From Brevibacillus sp051967035 (GTDB taxonomy: Bacteria; Bacillota; Bacilli; Brevibacillales; Brevibacillaceae): 64,000 nt of DNA. The notes beneath the pieces are model-generated. The model was not told the DNA's origin, searched no databases, and was given only the letters and a program-made list of their open reading frames with translations. Both the position numbers and the translations under genes were made by a program. Shown piece after piece: positions 25,031-33,659 of this stretch. The stretch covers positions 1 through 64,000 of the forward strand of contig NZ_JBQCKK010000013.1 of assembly GCF_051967035.1 (NCBI RefSeq), in the 5' to 3' direction. Every line of letters begins with the position of its first letter. Position 1 is the stretch's first letter.

Positions 25031-25648
25031 ATGAACAAATTCCGGTTCATGGGCATCCGTGTCATGACAGCAGCCTTCCTGTTTTCAGTGTGTACCACAG
25101 TCCTTTCCGCACCTGCATCTGCCTTGGGCACAGCAGAGCTTTCCTCTGGAGAGCAGCGCGAAATGTTTTTGGACAAAATGGACCTCAAAGACCAAGAAGT
25201 CCTCGGCTTTTACCATACAACGATGGAAGGCAGCTCTGACGCGCGCAAGCACAATATCAGGAAGGCGCTGAAAAAGATTAACCAGGAAACAGTCAAGCCG
25301 CATGCGGTTTTTTCCTTTAATGAAGAAGTAGGCAACGCGAATCGAGAAGAGGACGGTTGGAAAAAGGCAGGCGCCATCCTCAACGGGCAGCTTGTCGAGG
25401 ACTTCGGAGGCGGAATTTGCCAGGTTTCCAGCACGTTGTACAATGCGGCGCAAGAAGCGGGGATGACGATTGTGGAGCGGCACAATCACAGCAAATCCGT
25501 GGGCTATGTGCCGGTTGGACAGGACGCAACGGTCGCGTATGGCGTCCTGGACTTCCAGTTTCGGAATCCGTACGACTTTCCTGTCAACATTAAAGCGAAA
25601 GCATACAACGAAAACGATGTCGTCATCGCCATCGTCCGTGCATCATGA
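25031..25648 (+). CDS. Secreted VanW-family protein
   Basis: A 205-residue protein with an N-terminal signal peptide (about 1-31, ending SAPASA) and a VanW domain (about 55-200) with the family's hallmarks FSFNEEVGNANREEDGW, DFGGGICQVSSTLYNAA and ERHNHSKSVGYVP. VanW domains occur in exported proteins of Firmicutes and in vancomycin-resistance clusters, but their biochemical role is not established. ATG 25031 has GGGGGTAGAGGAG upstream. Monocistronic with its own terminator. Confidence 0.85.
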   Translation: MNKFRFMGIRVMTAAFLFSVCTTVLSAPASALGTAELSSGEQREMFLDKMDLKDQEVLGFYHTTMEGSSDARKHNIRKALKKINQETVKPHAVFSFNEEVGNANREEDGWKKAGAILNGQLVEDFGGGICQVSSTLYNAAQEAGMTIVERHNHSKSVGYVPVGQDATVAYGVLDFQFRNPYDFPVNIKAKAYNENDVVIAIVRAS

Positions 25649-25663
25649 CAACAGCAACGTAAG

Positions 25664-25702
25664 CAGGGGGACATCAAGTCGGGATGTGCCTCCTGTTTTT
25701 TT
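25664..25702 (+). terminator. Terminator of the VanW-family gene
   Basis: CAGGGGGACATC / GATGTGCCTCCTG arms followed by T's. Confidence 0.75.
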
Positions 25703-25750
25703 GTCCTCTGCAAAAGGAAAAGATTGGAAGTGATGAAATATGTGGGTTTG

Positions 25751-25768
25751 AGTCAGGCATTCCTGACT
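25751..25768 (+). promoter_or_regulatory. Perfect palindrome, candidate operator
   Basis: AGTCAGG-CATT-CCTGACT is an uninterrupted inverted repeat with 7-bp arms. It directly abuts a TATACT -10-like box (25768-25773) and lies 26 bases before the start of the unknown gene at 25795. I cannot match it to a known Bacillus regulator. Confidence 0.5.
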
Positions 25769-25794
25769 ATACTGTGTGAAAAAGGAGGTGCGCC

Positions 25795-26325
25795 ATGTAC
25801 GTACAGGTGACAGGCGATCCGCCGAATCGGCGCGTGATCGTCATGGGAGAGCCTTTGGGGTGTTGCCAGGAAGACGGCTATTATTTTTTGCCTGGAAGGC
25901 TTGTCGCAGCGCTAAAGCCGGAAGATTTGCCGATCGGGATCGCGTTCAGGCTTCAGGGCGCTCTGCCTTCGGGATATGGATTTTATCGGGAGGATTCCGT
26001 TGTTTTTTGCAGGAAAAGCGATTCCCCCGCTCTTTGGATCGAGGTGACCTCCACGTACGTCCCTTCGGAATGGGACGGTTTGTTCTCGCTGGACGCAACC
26101 GTTCAGGCGCGCAGAGCCGTCATTGAGCAGCATCCGCAGCTCGCGTTTGTCCTCTGCGAAACAAAGGAGCAGGTTGTGCGTCTTCGCTACGGGTTTATGT
26201 GGTCCGCCGAGGAGGAGACGGATTTGGAGAGCGCGCTGGAAGCGATATGCGATACGGTTTTCGAAGTAGAAGCAAGGGGCAACGCAAGGCTCTGGCCCGG
26301 CTATAACAACTGCTTTGACGAGTAG
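25795..26325 (+). CDS. Protein of unknown function
   Basis: A 176-residue soluble acidic protein beginning MYVQVTGDPPNRRVIVMGE, with three cysteines near residues 23-24 and 72. No signal peptide or membrane segment. The predicted pattern is beta-rich in the first 110 residues and helical after that (EEETDLESALEAICDTVFEV). ATG 25795 has an ideal AAAGGAGGTG site. I do not recognise the family. A palindrome overlaps its promoter, so expression is probably regulated. Confidence 0.75.
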   Translation: MYVQVTGDPPNRRVIVMGEPLGCCQEDGYYFLPGRLVAALKPEDLPIGIAFRLQGALPSGYGFYREDSVVFCRKSDSPALWIEVTSTYVPSEWDGLFSLDATVQARRAVIEQHPQLAFVLCETKEQVVRLRYGFMWSAEEETDLESALEAICDTVFEVEARGNARLWPGYNNCFDE

Positions 26326-26401
26326 GGACGCGCTGTTTCTCGTCCTCTTTCCCATGATATAGTAAAAGGGAGCGACAAGCCTGCATAAGGGAGAGGACAA
26401 A

Positions 26402-27028
26402 ATGGAACCAATTCGCAATATTTACTGCGTAGGACGCAATTACCGGCTGCATGCGGCTGAACTGGGGAACGACGTACCGGAAAAGCCGCTGATTTTTGCC
26501 AAGCCGACACATGCTCTGGCTGTGACGAATGGGCAGGAGATTGAGCTGCCCGGCACGCGCGGAGAGCTTCATTACGAAGCGGAGCTGGTCGTGCATCTGG
26601 CACGGCCGTATGAGCCGGGCTGCACGCTTGCCGAGCTGGTCGACAAAATCGCGCTCGGCATTGACTTTACTTTGCGCGATGTGCAGAGCGAGTTGAAGAA
26701 AGCGGGTCATCCGTGGCTGCTTGCCAAAGGCTTCCCCCATTCCGCAATCCTGACGCCGTTTCACCCGTTTCCAGGGCTTGCGGCGTTGCAGCAGACGGAC
26801 TTTTCCCTGCTGAAAAACGGTGAGCAGGTGCAGCGGGGAAATATCAGCGATGTCATTTTTGATCTGGAGACGCTCATTGCCTACGTGGCGGAGCATGTTG
26901 GCTTGGGTCAGGGCGATGTGATTTACACGGGGACTCCTGCGGGTGTTGGACCCGTCGCTTGCGGCGATGTCCTGACGCTCAAATGGGGCGATGAAGAGTG
27001 GGGCCAGTTTACGGCCAGACTGAAATAA
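26402..27028 (+). CDS. Fumarylacetoacetate hydrolase family protein
   Basis: A 208-residue enzyme of the FAH fold, with metal ligands expected at E59 and E61 (ELHYEAELVVH) and D88 (GIDFTLRD), and the conserved YTGTPAGVGPV motif near residue 180. Family members hydrolyse or decarboxylate beta-diketo acids such as oxaloacetate or acylpyruvates. The start begins directly with the core fold (IRNIYCVGRNYRLHAAEL), typical of short forms. Single gene between a TATAGT-type promoter region and a terminator. Exact substrate unknown. Confidence 0.88.
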   Translation: MEPIRNIYCVGRNYRLHAAELGNDVPEKPLIFAKPTHALAVTNGQEIELPGTRGELHYEAELVVHLARPYEPGCTLAELVDKIALGIDFTLRDVQSELKKAGHPWLLAKGFPHSAILTPFHPFPGLAALQQTDFSLLKNGEQVQRGNISDVIFDLETLIAYVAEHVGLGQGDVIYTGTPAGVGPVACGDVLTLKWGDEEWGQFTARLK

Positions 27029-27057
27029 AAACGAGCGGTTTTGCAGGCTGACTTCGA

Positions 27058-27095
27058 CCCATCTTCTGTCAGAATCATACAGAAGATGGGTTTTT
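27058..27095 (+). terminator. Terminator of the FAH-family gene
   Basis: CCCATCTTCTGT / ACAGAAGATGGG, a 12-bp perfect stem, then TTTTT. Confidence 0.9.
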
Positions 27096-27097
27096 GT

Positions 27098-27296
27098 CGG
27101 GAAAAACGCCATTGAAAGCAATTCTCAATTACATCTGGTTCTTTGGTACTAAAAGGCAGGAATGGCCTGCTTTTCCCCTTGTTTTTCGATTAGTCCGATG
27201 CTACCAATTCCGCGATTGGTAAATTTTACGGTCTTATCCTCCCGTTTCCTCCTGGGGTAATCTGTCCATGTACCCGGACGGGTGCCACAACATGAC
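27098..27296 (+). other. Leader region with hairpins before an NlpC/P60 gene
   Basis: Two small hairpins are visible: AAAAGGCAGG/CCTGCTTTT (27151-27174) and ACCAAT/ATTGGT (27201-27218). I looked for the c-di-AMP (ydaO) riboswitch that often precedes wall hydrolase genes and did not find its conserved core. No gene. Confidence 0.4.
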
Positions 27297-27311
27297 AAGG
27301 AGGAAAAGAAA

Positions 27312-28217
27312 GTGACGAAACGAGATTGGGTCATGAAATCAACAGTAGCAGTCATACTGAGTACGTCCCTGTTAATGGGTGGTCAAGTTGGACAAGCAGC
27401 CGCCAAGACGCAAGATTCGAAACAATCTGATGTGGCGGAAATCGCGAAATCGTTGATTGGAAAAGATTATGAATATAAAGCAAAAGGACCGAAACAGTTC
27501 GGTTCTGCAGAGCTGGCTACGTATGCGTACAAGCAAGTGGGCATTTCGATCGGCAGCACGATTTCGAGCTTGTACAAAACAGGCAAAAAAGTCTCCCCAA
27601 ACAGCGTAGAGCCGGGAGACCTCGTGTTTTTCGCATCCAGTGGAAGCGGAAGCCCCACCTTCATGGGCATTTACATAGGCAACGACCAATTCGTCTATTC
27701 CTCCCAAAGCGAGGATGCCGTCGTCCTGAAAAGCTTTTCGGAGTACAGCGGCAAATTCGTAGGGGCACGCCGCATTTTGGAGGAGGCAGGCTCCTCTGAC
27801 AATTCGGGCAGCAAGCCGGAGCAGCCAGCGAGCGACCTGGCTGACACGATCATCAAGATCGGCGAGAAATACTTGGGTACCAAGTATAAATACGGCTCTA
27901 GCAGCAGTACGACCAAGACGTTTGACTGCTCGTCCTTTACGCAGCGCGTCTTCAAGGAAGCGGGAATCACGTTGCCGCGCGACTCCCGCCAGCAATCTAC
28001 CGTAGGGAAGACGGTATCCAAGAAGGACTTGCAAAAAGGCGACCTGGTGTTCATGAAGGCTTCTGTCAACAGCTCTTCCGACCGGATTACGCACGTGGCG
28101 ATCTACGCCGGAAACGGCAAAATTTTGCACACGTACGGCAGCCCGGGCGTGACTTACTCCAAATTCGACGGAACGAACTGGGAGAAGCGCGTCGTCAAAA
28201 TCAAGCGCGTCCTCTAG
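27312..28217 (+). CDS. Secreted tandem NlpC/P60 protein with a degenerate first domain
   Basis: About 301 residues: a signal peptide (about 1-32), a first NlpC/P60-like domain (about 40-150), a Ser/Pro linker and a second NlpC/P60 domain (about 175-300). The second has the catalytic Cys in FDCSSF and His in ITHVAIY. In the first, the equivalent positions read FGSAEL and PTFMGIY, so Cys and His are both lost and it is probably a binding or regulatory module. GTG 27312 is chosen because AAGGAGG precedes it at eight bases. Wall remodelling enzyme; single gene. Confidence 0.88.
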   Translation: MTKRDWVMKSTVAVILSTSLLMGGQVGQAAAKTQDSKQSDVAEIAKSLIGKDYEYKAKGPKQFGSAELATYAYKQVGISIGSTISSLYKTGKKVSPNSVEPGDLVFFASSGSGSPTFMGIYIGNDQFVYSSQSEDAVVLKSFSEYSGKFVGARRILEEAGSSDNSGSKPEQPASDLADTIIKIGEKYLGTKYKYGSSSSTTKTFDCSSFTQRVFKEAGITLPRDSRQQSTVGKTVSKKDLQKGDLVFMKASVNSSSDRITHVAIYAGNGKILHTYGSPGVTYSKFDGTNWEKRVVKIKRVL

Positions 28218-28251
28218 TTTTTCGAAACGGCTCCATCCAAGCCGTTCCGGC

Positions 28252-28289
28252 AGGCTCTCGTGCGTGTGCATGGGAGCCTTTGTTATTTT
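28252..28289 (+). terminator. Terminator after the tandem NlpC/P60 gene
   Basis: AGGCTCTCG / TGGGAGCCT arms with a purine-pyrimidine loop, followed by TTGTTATTTT; a smaller hairpin AACGGCT/AGCCGTT lies just before it. Confidence 0.6.
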
Positions 28290-28444
28290 GTTTGACGCAC
28301 CACAAAGCGAATGGTTACGCGAATGGTGCCTGCCAATTTTTCCAAATCGCCTGATCTATTTGTTCGAATAGAAAATAAAGAGGGAATATTGAAAAAATGT
28401 CGAATGTATTTGTTCATCCTTGAAAAAAAGTGGGGGTGTGTCAC

Positions 28445-30025
28445 ATGCAATTGACCATGCCAGCGAAATACAATTTCGCCGCACAAGTGGATGAATGGGC
28501 TAGAAAAAACCCGGAAAGACGCGCTGTCTGGGAGCTGGACGAACAAGGGAACGAACGAATCCTGACCTACGAGGAACTGCGCCGTTATTCCAATCGGATC
28601 GCGAATGCGCTTGCCTCCATCGGGCTTGGCGAAAAGGACCGGGTGCTGGTTCTCGTCTCCCGTGGCACACTCGCCTACGGGCTATACCTCGCCTTGCTGA
28701 AGCTGGGCGCCGTCATTTTGCCCGGTTCGGAGATGCTGCGCTTTAAGGATATCGAGTACCGGGTGAACCACGCCCAGGTCAAGGCGGTCATCAGCTTCGA
28801 AGGCGGGCTGGACGAGGTGGATCAGACGCGCGGCCATTGTCCCAGTCTGACGCACTACATTACGACCGGGGAAGGAAAAGAAGGCTGGGTCGCCCTGGCC
28901 GGCATCATGGAAGGACAGGCCGAGGAATTCACGGTGGCAGACACGGATGCCGATGAGCTGGCGTTTTTGTCCTACACGTCCGGGACGACGGGCGGCCCCA
29001 AAGGGGTTATGCACGTCCACGGCTGGCCGTTCGCGCATCTGGCGGTGGCAGCGAAGCAGTGGCTCGACGTGCGCGAAGGCGATTTGGTCTGGGCGACAGC
29101 GGGTCCTGGCTGGGCGAAGTGGATCTGGAGTCCGTTCGTCTCCACATTGGGCATGGGAGCGACGGCGTTTGTGTACAAAGGACGGTTCGTTGCGGAACAG
29201 TATTTGACGATTTTGCAAAATTACCCGGTATCGGTCCTCTGCGCGACGCCGACCGAGTACAGGCTGATGGCCAAAGTATCCGATCTGGGCCAGTACAAGC
29301 TGCAAGCGCTGCGCTCCGCATGCTCGGCAGGAGAGCCGCTGAACCGCGAAGTCATCGATACATTCCGCCGCGAGTTCCAGCTGACCGTGCGCGACGGATA
29401 TGGACAGACGGAAAGCACGCTTTTGGTCGGCACTTTTGTGGGCATGGAGCCAAAGCCAGGCTCGATGGGCAAGCCTTCTCCGGTGGTGCGCATCGCGATC
29501 ATCGACGAGGAGGGCCACGAGCTGCCTGTCGGCAAGGTCGGGGACATTGCGATCGACCGCAACCTCGTGGCGCTGTTCAAAGGATACCTGAATGATCCCG
29601 AGCGCACCGCGAGAGCGTTCCGGGGCGACTGGTACGTCACCGGTGACCAGGGTCGCATGGACGAGGACGGGTACATTTGGTTCGAGGGCCGTTCTGACGA
29701 CATCATCATTTCCGGCGGATACACGATCGGGCCTTTCGAAGTGGAGGATGCGCTGGTCAAGCATCCGGCCGTATCCGAGTGTGCGGCAGTCGCAAGCCCC
29801 GATCCCGAGCGCGGCCACGTGGTGAAAGCGTTTGTCATCTTGAAAAAAGGCCATGCTCCTTCAGAGGGACTCGTCTCGGAGTTGCAGGAACATGTAAAAA
29901 CGTTGACAGCGCCGTATAAATACCCGCGCAAAATCGAATTTGTCCAGGAACTGCCGAAAACAACCTCCGGCAAAATCAGGCGAATCGAGCTGCGCCAGCA
30001 GGAAGCAAGAACGCTTCAGTCTTAA
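28445..30025 (+). CDS. Acyl-CoA synthetase (AMP-forming), medium-chain/AcsA-like
   Basis: A 526-residue adenylate-forming enzyme that activates a carboxylic acid with ATP and CoA. The P-loop motif YTSGTTGGPKGV is near 180-191, the adenylate-binding motif DGYGQTES near 315-322, the hinge TGDQGRMDEDGYIWFEGRSDD near 402-422, and the catalytic lysine in the C-terminal PKTTSGKIRR. Sequence type is that of medium-chain or YtcI-like synthetases rather than acetyl-CoA synthetase. ATG 28445 has GGGGGTG upstream. Single gene. Confidence 0.88.
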   Translation: MQLTMPAKYNFAAQVDEWARKNPERRAVWELDEQGNERILTYEELRRYSNRIANALASIGLGEKDRVLVLVSRGTLAYGLYLALLKLGAVILPGSEMLRFKDIEYRVNHAQVKAVISFEGGLDEVDQTRGHCPSLTHYITTGEGKEGWVALAGIMEGQAEEFTVADTDADELAFLSYTSGTTGGPKGVMHVHGWPFAHLAVAAKQWLDVREGDLVWATAGPGWAKWIWSPFVSTLGMGATAFVYKGRFVAEQYLTILQNYPVSVLCATPTEYRLMAKVSDLGQYKLQALRSACSAGEPLNREVIDTFRREFQLTVRDGYGQTESTLLVGTFVGMEPKPGSMGKPSPVVRIAIIDEEGHELPVGKVGDIAIDRNLVALFKGYLNDPERTARAFRGDWYVTGDQGRMDEDGYIWFEGRSDDIIISGGYTIGPFEVEDALVKHPAVSECAAVASPDPERGHVVKAFVILKKGHAPSEGLVSELQEHVKTLTAPYKYPRKIEFVQELPKTTSGKIRRIELRQQEARTLQS

Positions 30026-30134
30026 AAGAAAGCGAGTCTTACGAATTTGTAAGGTTACCGTAAGCCGATTCGATAGGAGAAATCAGGCGCATTCCCTACA
30101 ATGGAGGTGTCAAGCACGGTAGGGGGAATGCAGC

Positions 30135-30977
30135 ATGAATCAGCTTTCCGTTCGAAGCGTTCGAACAGGAGGAAATGCGAATCCGTATCGAGCCAAAAAG
30201 GCCGGGGAGCGTCCGCAAAAACGGGGCGTTTCCTGGAAAGAATGGGCGGGTCTTGCACTCGTCGCCATGCTGGTGGCGGCGAGCCTGTCTCCGCTTGTGC
30301 TCACCTGGGCCGGGAGTTGGTGGATGGACGAGCAGAAGCTGGCGGCTGTGCAGCATCCGGCAAGAGGCGTCTATGTCAGGCTGGACGAGATGCCTGATTA
30401 CGTGTGGAAAGCGTTCGTCGCCATCGAGGACCACCGTTACATGCAGCACTCCGGTGTAGACCCGTACGGACTGGCCCGGGCGATCTGGATAGATGTGCAG
30501 AAAGGCGCTTACGTGCAGGGCGGGAGTACGATTACGATGCAGCTGGCCCGCAATCTGTTTTTGACCGATGACAAAACGATGGGCAGAAAAATCAAGGAAA
30601 TCGCCATCGCTTTGCAACTGGAAACGCGCTATAGCAAAAAAGAATTGCTGGAGCTGTACCTGAATGCGATCTACTTCGGCCATGGACACTATGGCATTGG
30701 GGAAGCGGCCCGCTTTTACTTCGGCAAGCCGATTGCCGCCAAGGGGGAGGGTGCATCGCTGACGATGGGCGAAGCCGCGATTCTCGCTGCGTTGCCGAAA
30801 GCGCCGGAGACCTACTCGCCCGTGCGGAATTGGGAAAAGGCCAAGGCGCGTCAGCTGGTTGTGCTAGACAGAATGGCCGAGCTGCACGTCATTGACCAGG
30901 AGACGCTCAAGCAGGCCAAGCGGGAGCAAGTAGTGGTCAAGGCAGGCGATCAGCCAAGGTCGGCTTGGAAGCCGTAA
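30135..30977 (+). CDS. Monofunctional peptidoglycan glycosyltransferase (GT51)
   Basis: Polymerises lipid II into glycan strands. A cytoplasmic basic N-terminus is followed by one membrane anchor (about 38-60) and a GT51 domain with catalytic E98 in AIEDHRY, the QGGSTITMQLARN motif (128-140), RKIKEI (151-156) and the second conserved glutamate E173 in ELYLN. There is no transpeptidase domain: at 280 residues it is a stand-alone glycosyltransferase rather than a truncated class A PBP, since the frame ends cleanly after the GT51 helices. ATG 30135 is preceded by GGGGGAATGCAGC. Confidence 0.9.
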   Translation: MNQLSVRSVRTGGNANPYRAKKAGERPQKRGVSWKEWAGLALVAMLVAASLSPLVLTWAGSWWMDEQKLAAVQHPARGVYVRLDEMPDYVWKAFVAIEDHRYMQHSGVDPYGLARAIWIDVQKGAYVQGGSTITMQLARNLFLTDDKTMGRKIKEIAIALQLETRYSKKELLELYLNAIYFGHGHYGIGEAARFYFGKPIAAKGEGASLTMGEAAILAALPKAPETYSPVRNWEKAKARQLVVLDRMAELHVIDQETLKQAKREQVVVKAGDQPRSAWKP

Positions 30978-30982
30978 CAGGA

Positions 30983-31019
30983 CAAAAGGTCTTCTGTCGT
31001 CATGGCAGGGGACCTTTTG
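30983..31019 (+). terminator. Hairpin after the glycosyltransferase gene
   Basis: CAAAAGGTC / GACCTTTTG arms; only a short T-run is contained in the stem, so termination is uncertain. Confidence 0.45.
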
Positions 31020-31114
31020 ACATCCCGCCATCCGGGACAGCCTGTGCGCTCACCCAAGCGCGGCGCGCTGCATAAGGTAAGGGGAGGAACTACAGGAAGG
31101 AGTCCGGAGCCGTC

Positions 31115-31357
31115 ATGAGTGCGTATCCTTACCAACCCCAGTCGGGATCGAACACCCCTTCGATGTCGACGTTGATTGACCCGTTTTTGTATCAAACCTT
31201 GCTCGGCGTGGTTCAGCGTGATGTCGTGATTCAAACGACCCAGGGAAACCTCCGCGGCAACGTCGTCAACGTCCTGCCGGATCATGTGGCTTTGCGCGTG
31301 GGCGGGTCTATGTTTTTTGTGCGGATTCAGCAAATCGTCTGGGTCATGCCAGGGTAA
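31115..31357 (+). CDS. DUF2642 (YuzF-like) protein
   Basis: An 80-residue protein with a polar Ser/Pro/Gln N-terminus and a compact beta domain (about 27-80) containing VVIQTTQGNLRGNVVNVLPDH and ending VRIQQIVWVMPG, the pattern of DUF2642 proteins of endospore formers. Some relatives are spore-coat associated, but function is not established. ATG 31115 has a GGAAGGAG region upstream. Confidence 0.8.
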   Translation: MSAYPYQPQSGSNTPSMSTLIDPFLYQTLLGVVQRDVVIQTTQGNLRGNVVNVLPDHVALRVGGSMFFVRIQQIVWVMPG

Positions 31358-31425
31358 TGGCATGATACAACCCTGCCCCGACATAAAACAGTAAAGGTAG
31401 CAGGATGACGGGGGAGGGAATCGCG

Positions 31426-32319
31426 TTGTTTACACGGATCAACCGATTGGCTATCGAGCTTCCGGAGCCGGAATACGGAGACGCCAACGCCGCTGCGGCC
31501 GTCCAGGAGCTATTGGGCGGTCGTTTTGGCGAGATGTCGACATTGAACAACTACTTGTACCAGTCGTTCAATTTTCGCGGCAAGCGCAAGCTGAAGCCGT
31601 TTTACGACCTCGTCGCAAGCATTACGGCGGAAGAGGTAGGACACGTCGAGCTGGTGTCCAATGCGATCAATTTGTGCATGAAAGGCATTACCCGGCCAGG
31701 TGATCCGGATACGACACCGCTGTCCAACGGCTTGAACAAACGCAATACGTATCATTTCATTGCTTCGGCACAGACGGCGCTGCCCGGGGATTCCATGGGA
31801 AAATCGTGGACGGGCGATTACGTTTTCACCAGCGGCAACCTCGTCCTCGATCTGTTGCACAACTTCTTTCTGGAATGCGGGGCGCGGACGCACAAGATGA
31901 GGGTGTACCAGATGACCGATCACCCGACGGCGAGAGCCATGATCGGCTACTTGCTGGTCAGAGGCGGCGTGCACATCGTCGCCTACGCCAAAGCGCTGGA
32001 AATCGCGACAGGGGTAGACCTGACGAAAATGCTCCCCATCCCCGATCTCGACAATGACCAGTTTGACGCCACCCATCCGTACATTGCCATGGGGCTGAAC
32101 CGCAAGCTGTTTACGTTCAGCTATCAGGATTACCAGGATATCGCCTTGATCTGGCGCGGTCCATTGCCGGACGGCGGCACAGCCGAGGTCATTCAGGGCG
32201 TTCCCGATGGCGGCCCGGTTCCAGACCTCGATGAGCTGCCGGAGGAGTTTGCCCCTGGTGTGTCGCGCGAAGATTTTATCGAGATTGCCAAACGTCTGCA
32301 ACGATCAGCCGGGCTGTAG
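31426..32319 (+). CDS. Manganese catalase
   Basis: Di-manganese catalase of 297 residues, decomposing hydrogen peroxide. The four-helix ferritin-like core carries the expected ligands E36 (GEMSTLNNY), E70 and H73 (TAEEVGHVE), E150 (FFLECGARTH) and H183 (GGVHIVAYAK). The start is the TTG at 31426 (MFTRINRLAIELP, matching relatives), with GGGGAGGG eleven bases upstream; the ATG at 31405 would include that ribosome site in the coding region. Often a spore or stress protein. Ends at a bidirectional terminator. Confidence 0.93.
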   Translation: MFTRINRLAIELPEPEYGDANAAAAVQELLGGRFGEMSTLNNYLYQSFNFRGKRKLKPFYDLVASITAEEVGHVELVSNAINLCMKGITRPGDPDTTPLSNGLNKRNTYHFIASAQTALPGDSMGKSWTGDYVFTSGNLVLDLLHNFFLECGARTHKMRVYQMTDHPTARAMIGYLLVRGGVHIVAYAKALEIATGVDLTKMLPIPDLDNDQFDATHPYIAMGLNRKLFTFSYQDYQDIALIWRGPLPDGGTAEVIQGVPDGGPVPDLDELPEEFAPGVSREDFIEIAKRLQRSAGL

Positions 32320-32351
32320 GAGCACACGAGCATGGACGCGACCACAAGCAA

Positions 32352-32409
32352 AAAGACCAATCAGCTCTGCCGCAAAGGGGCGAAAGCTGATTGGTCTTCT
32401 CTGTTTTTT
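32352..32409. terminator. Bidirectional terminator
   Basis: Fourteen-base arms AAGACCAATCAGCT / AGCTGATTGGTCTT with A's and T's outside; lies between the convergent catalase and recombinase genes. Confidence 0.85.
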
Positions 32410-32414
32410 CCGGA

Positions 32415-33527
32415 TCAGGTCGTGCGGTTGACCGCTTTTTCCAGCGCGTCTTCCAGAACATGGGCGTACTGCATCGTCGTTTCGATTTTGGAGTGTCCCA
32501 GCTGGGCTTGCAGCTGATGCGGGTCCGGATTCAGCCGCAAAAATTGGGTGGCGAAGCTGTGGCGCAGCTTATGTACGGATAAATCGGGAATCCCGAACGC
32601 TTTTGCGTATTTTTTGACCAGCTTTTGCACCGAGCGGATCTCGATGCGGTGACCGTATGGCTTCGTCGGCGATACGGCGAGGAAAACGGCGGTCTCTTGC
32701 GGGGCCGGCTGGTATTTGTCGCGCACGGCCAGGTAGCGGCTCAAATGCTCCTTCCCCCAGTCGCTGAAAAAGGGGGCGTCTTCCTTCTTGCCTTTGCGCA
32801 CCATTTTTAACTGGTTTTTTTCCATCACGATGTCGGACAAGTCCAGACTGACGATCTCGGAGACGCGAAAGCCGCCAGAGAGAATCAGCGCGATCATGGC
32901 GGTGTCGCGTTCGCGGTTTTGCAGGTGGTACTGCCGCTTTTTTTCGGTGTCGCAGTGGGCCAGATAGCCGTGGTAGACGAAGTCGACAAACGCGTGAATT
33001 TCTTCGTCGATCAAAATTTTCGCGCGGATGGCGTGAGCGCGGGCCAACGGCGTCAACTCGGCCGTATCCAGCTCGATTTTCGCGAGTACGTTGCGCTTCA
33101 AATACGCCTCGCCGTTTTCATCTTCCGCCAGCGCAGCTAAATAATGAAACAACGACTTCAAGCTGGAAATTTTTCGGCTGATCGTCCGGTCGCTGTATTC
33201 TTTTTTGGCGCTGCGCGTCGGCTTGGTGAGCAGAGCGGAACGCTCGTACAAGTGCGATTCCTGCAAATATAAAATGTAGCTTTCCACCGTCTCCTTTTTC
33301 AGCTCGTTCAAATCGGAGAGGGGCACGTCCTTGATCTCGGTCGCTGCCGTCAAGCCTTCTGTCATCATCCAGCGAAAGAAAAACGCGATATCGCGCAAAT
33401 ACCCGAGCAAGGTGGAAGGCGAGCTTTTTTTCGTTTTCTTATGGTCGATAAATTTTTCGACATACCAGGGAAACGATCCGACTGTTTGCAAAAGCTGCAA
33501 GGCATCTCGCTGTTTGGTTACGGACAT
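32415..33527 (-). CDS. xerS: Tyrosine recombinase, XerS type
   Basis: A 370-residue integrase-family recombinase. The N-terminal SAM-like core-binding domain spans about 20-165. Catalytic residues are recognisable: Arg in SGGFRVSE, Lys in RKGKKED, His/Arg in SVHKLRHSFAT, His in LGHSKIETT and the nucleophile Tyr in MQYAHV. Length and sequence resemble the single-recombinase XerS of streptococci rather than XerC/XerD (about 300), including the long N-terminus and insertions. ATG 33527 is preferred over GTG 33539. No phage genes surround it, so a housekeeping or accessory resolution role is likelier than a prophage integrase. Confidence 0.85.
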   Translation of the reverse strand: MSVTKQRDALQLLQTVGSFPWYVEKFIDHKKTKKSSPSTLLGYLRDIAFFFRWMMTEGLTAATEIKDVPLSDLNELKKETVESYILYLQESHLYERSALLTKPTRSAKKEYSDRTISRKISSLKSLFHYLAALAEDENGEAYLKRNVLAKIELDTAELTPLARAHAIRAKILIDEEIHAFVDFVYHGYLAHCDTEKKRQYHLQNRERDTAMIALILSGGFRVSEIVSLDLSDIVMEKNQLKMVRKGKKEDAPFFSDWGKEHLSRYLAVRDKYQPAPQETAVFLAVSPTKPYGHRIEIRSVQKLVKKYAKAFGIPDLSVHKLRHSFATQFLRLNPDPHQLQAQLGHSKIETTMQYAHVLEDALEKAVNRTT

Positions 33528-33564
33528 GTGATCCACCACCCGTTATTGTTGTCATCGTTGTGTA

Positions 33565-33578
33565 CGAACATATATTCT
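33565..33578 (-). promoter_or_regulatory. LexA-like box upstream of xerS
   Basis: CGAACATATATTCT differs at two positions from the Bacillus SOS consensus CGAACRNRYGTTYC by my reading, and lies about 40 bases before the recombinase start. Single weak match; tentative. Confidence 0.3.
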
Positions 33579-33618
33579 AGCAAAACGGCAACGTTCTGGG
33601 AATTGCCAATTGCGCTAT

Positions 33619-33647
33619 TTACCGTCATGATGGAAATCGTGTATAGT
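33619..33647 (+). promoter_or_regulatory. Promoter of the [2Fe-2S] protein gene
   Basis: TTACCG (33619-33624), 17-bp spacer, TATAGT (33642-33647); the Zur box follows at the expected start of transcription. Confidence 0.55.
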
Positions 33648-33659
33648 AGGGAGGAACTT

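Noticed and set aside
27098..27300. c-di-AMP (ydaO-type) riboswitch upstream of the NlpC/P60 gene
   Set aside because: The conserved riboswitch core was not found; only two small hairpins are present.
32415..33527. Prophage or integrative element marked by the recombinase
   Set aside because: No phage, excisionase or conjugation genes nearby and no flanking tRNA or direct repeat.
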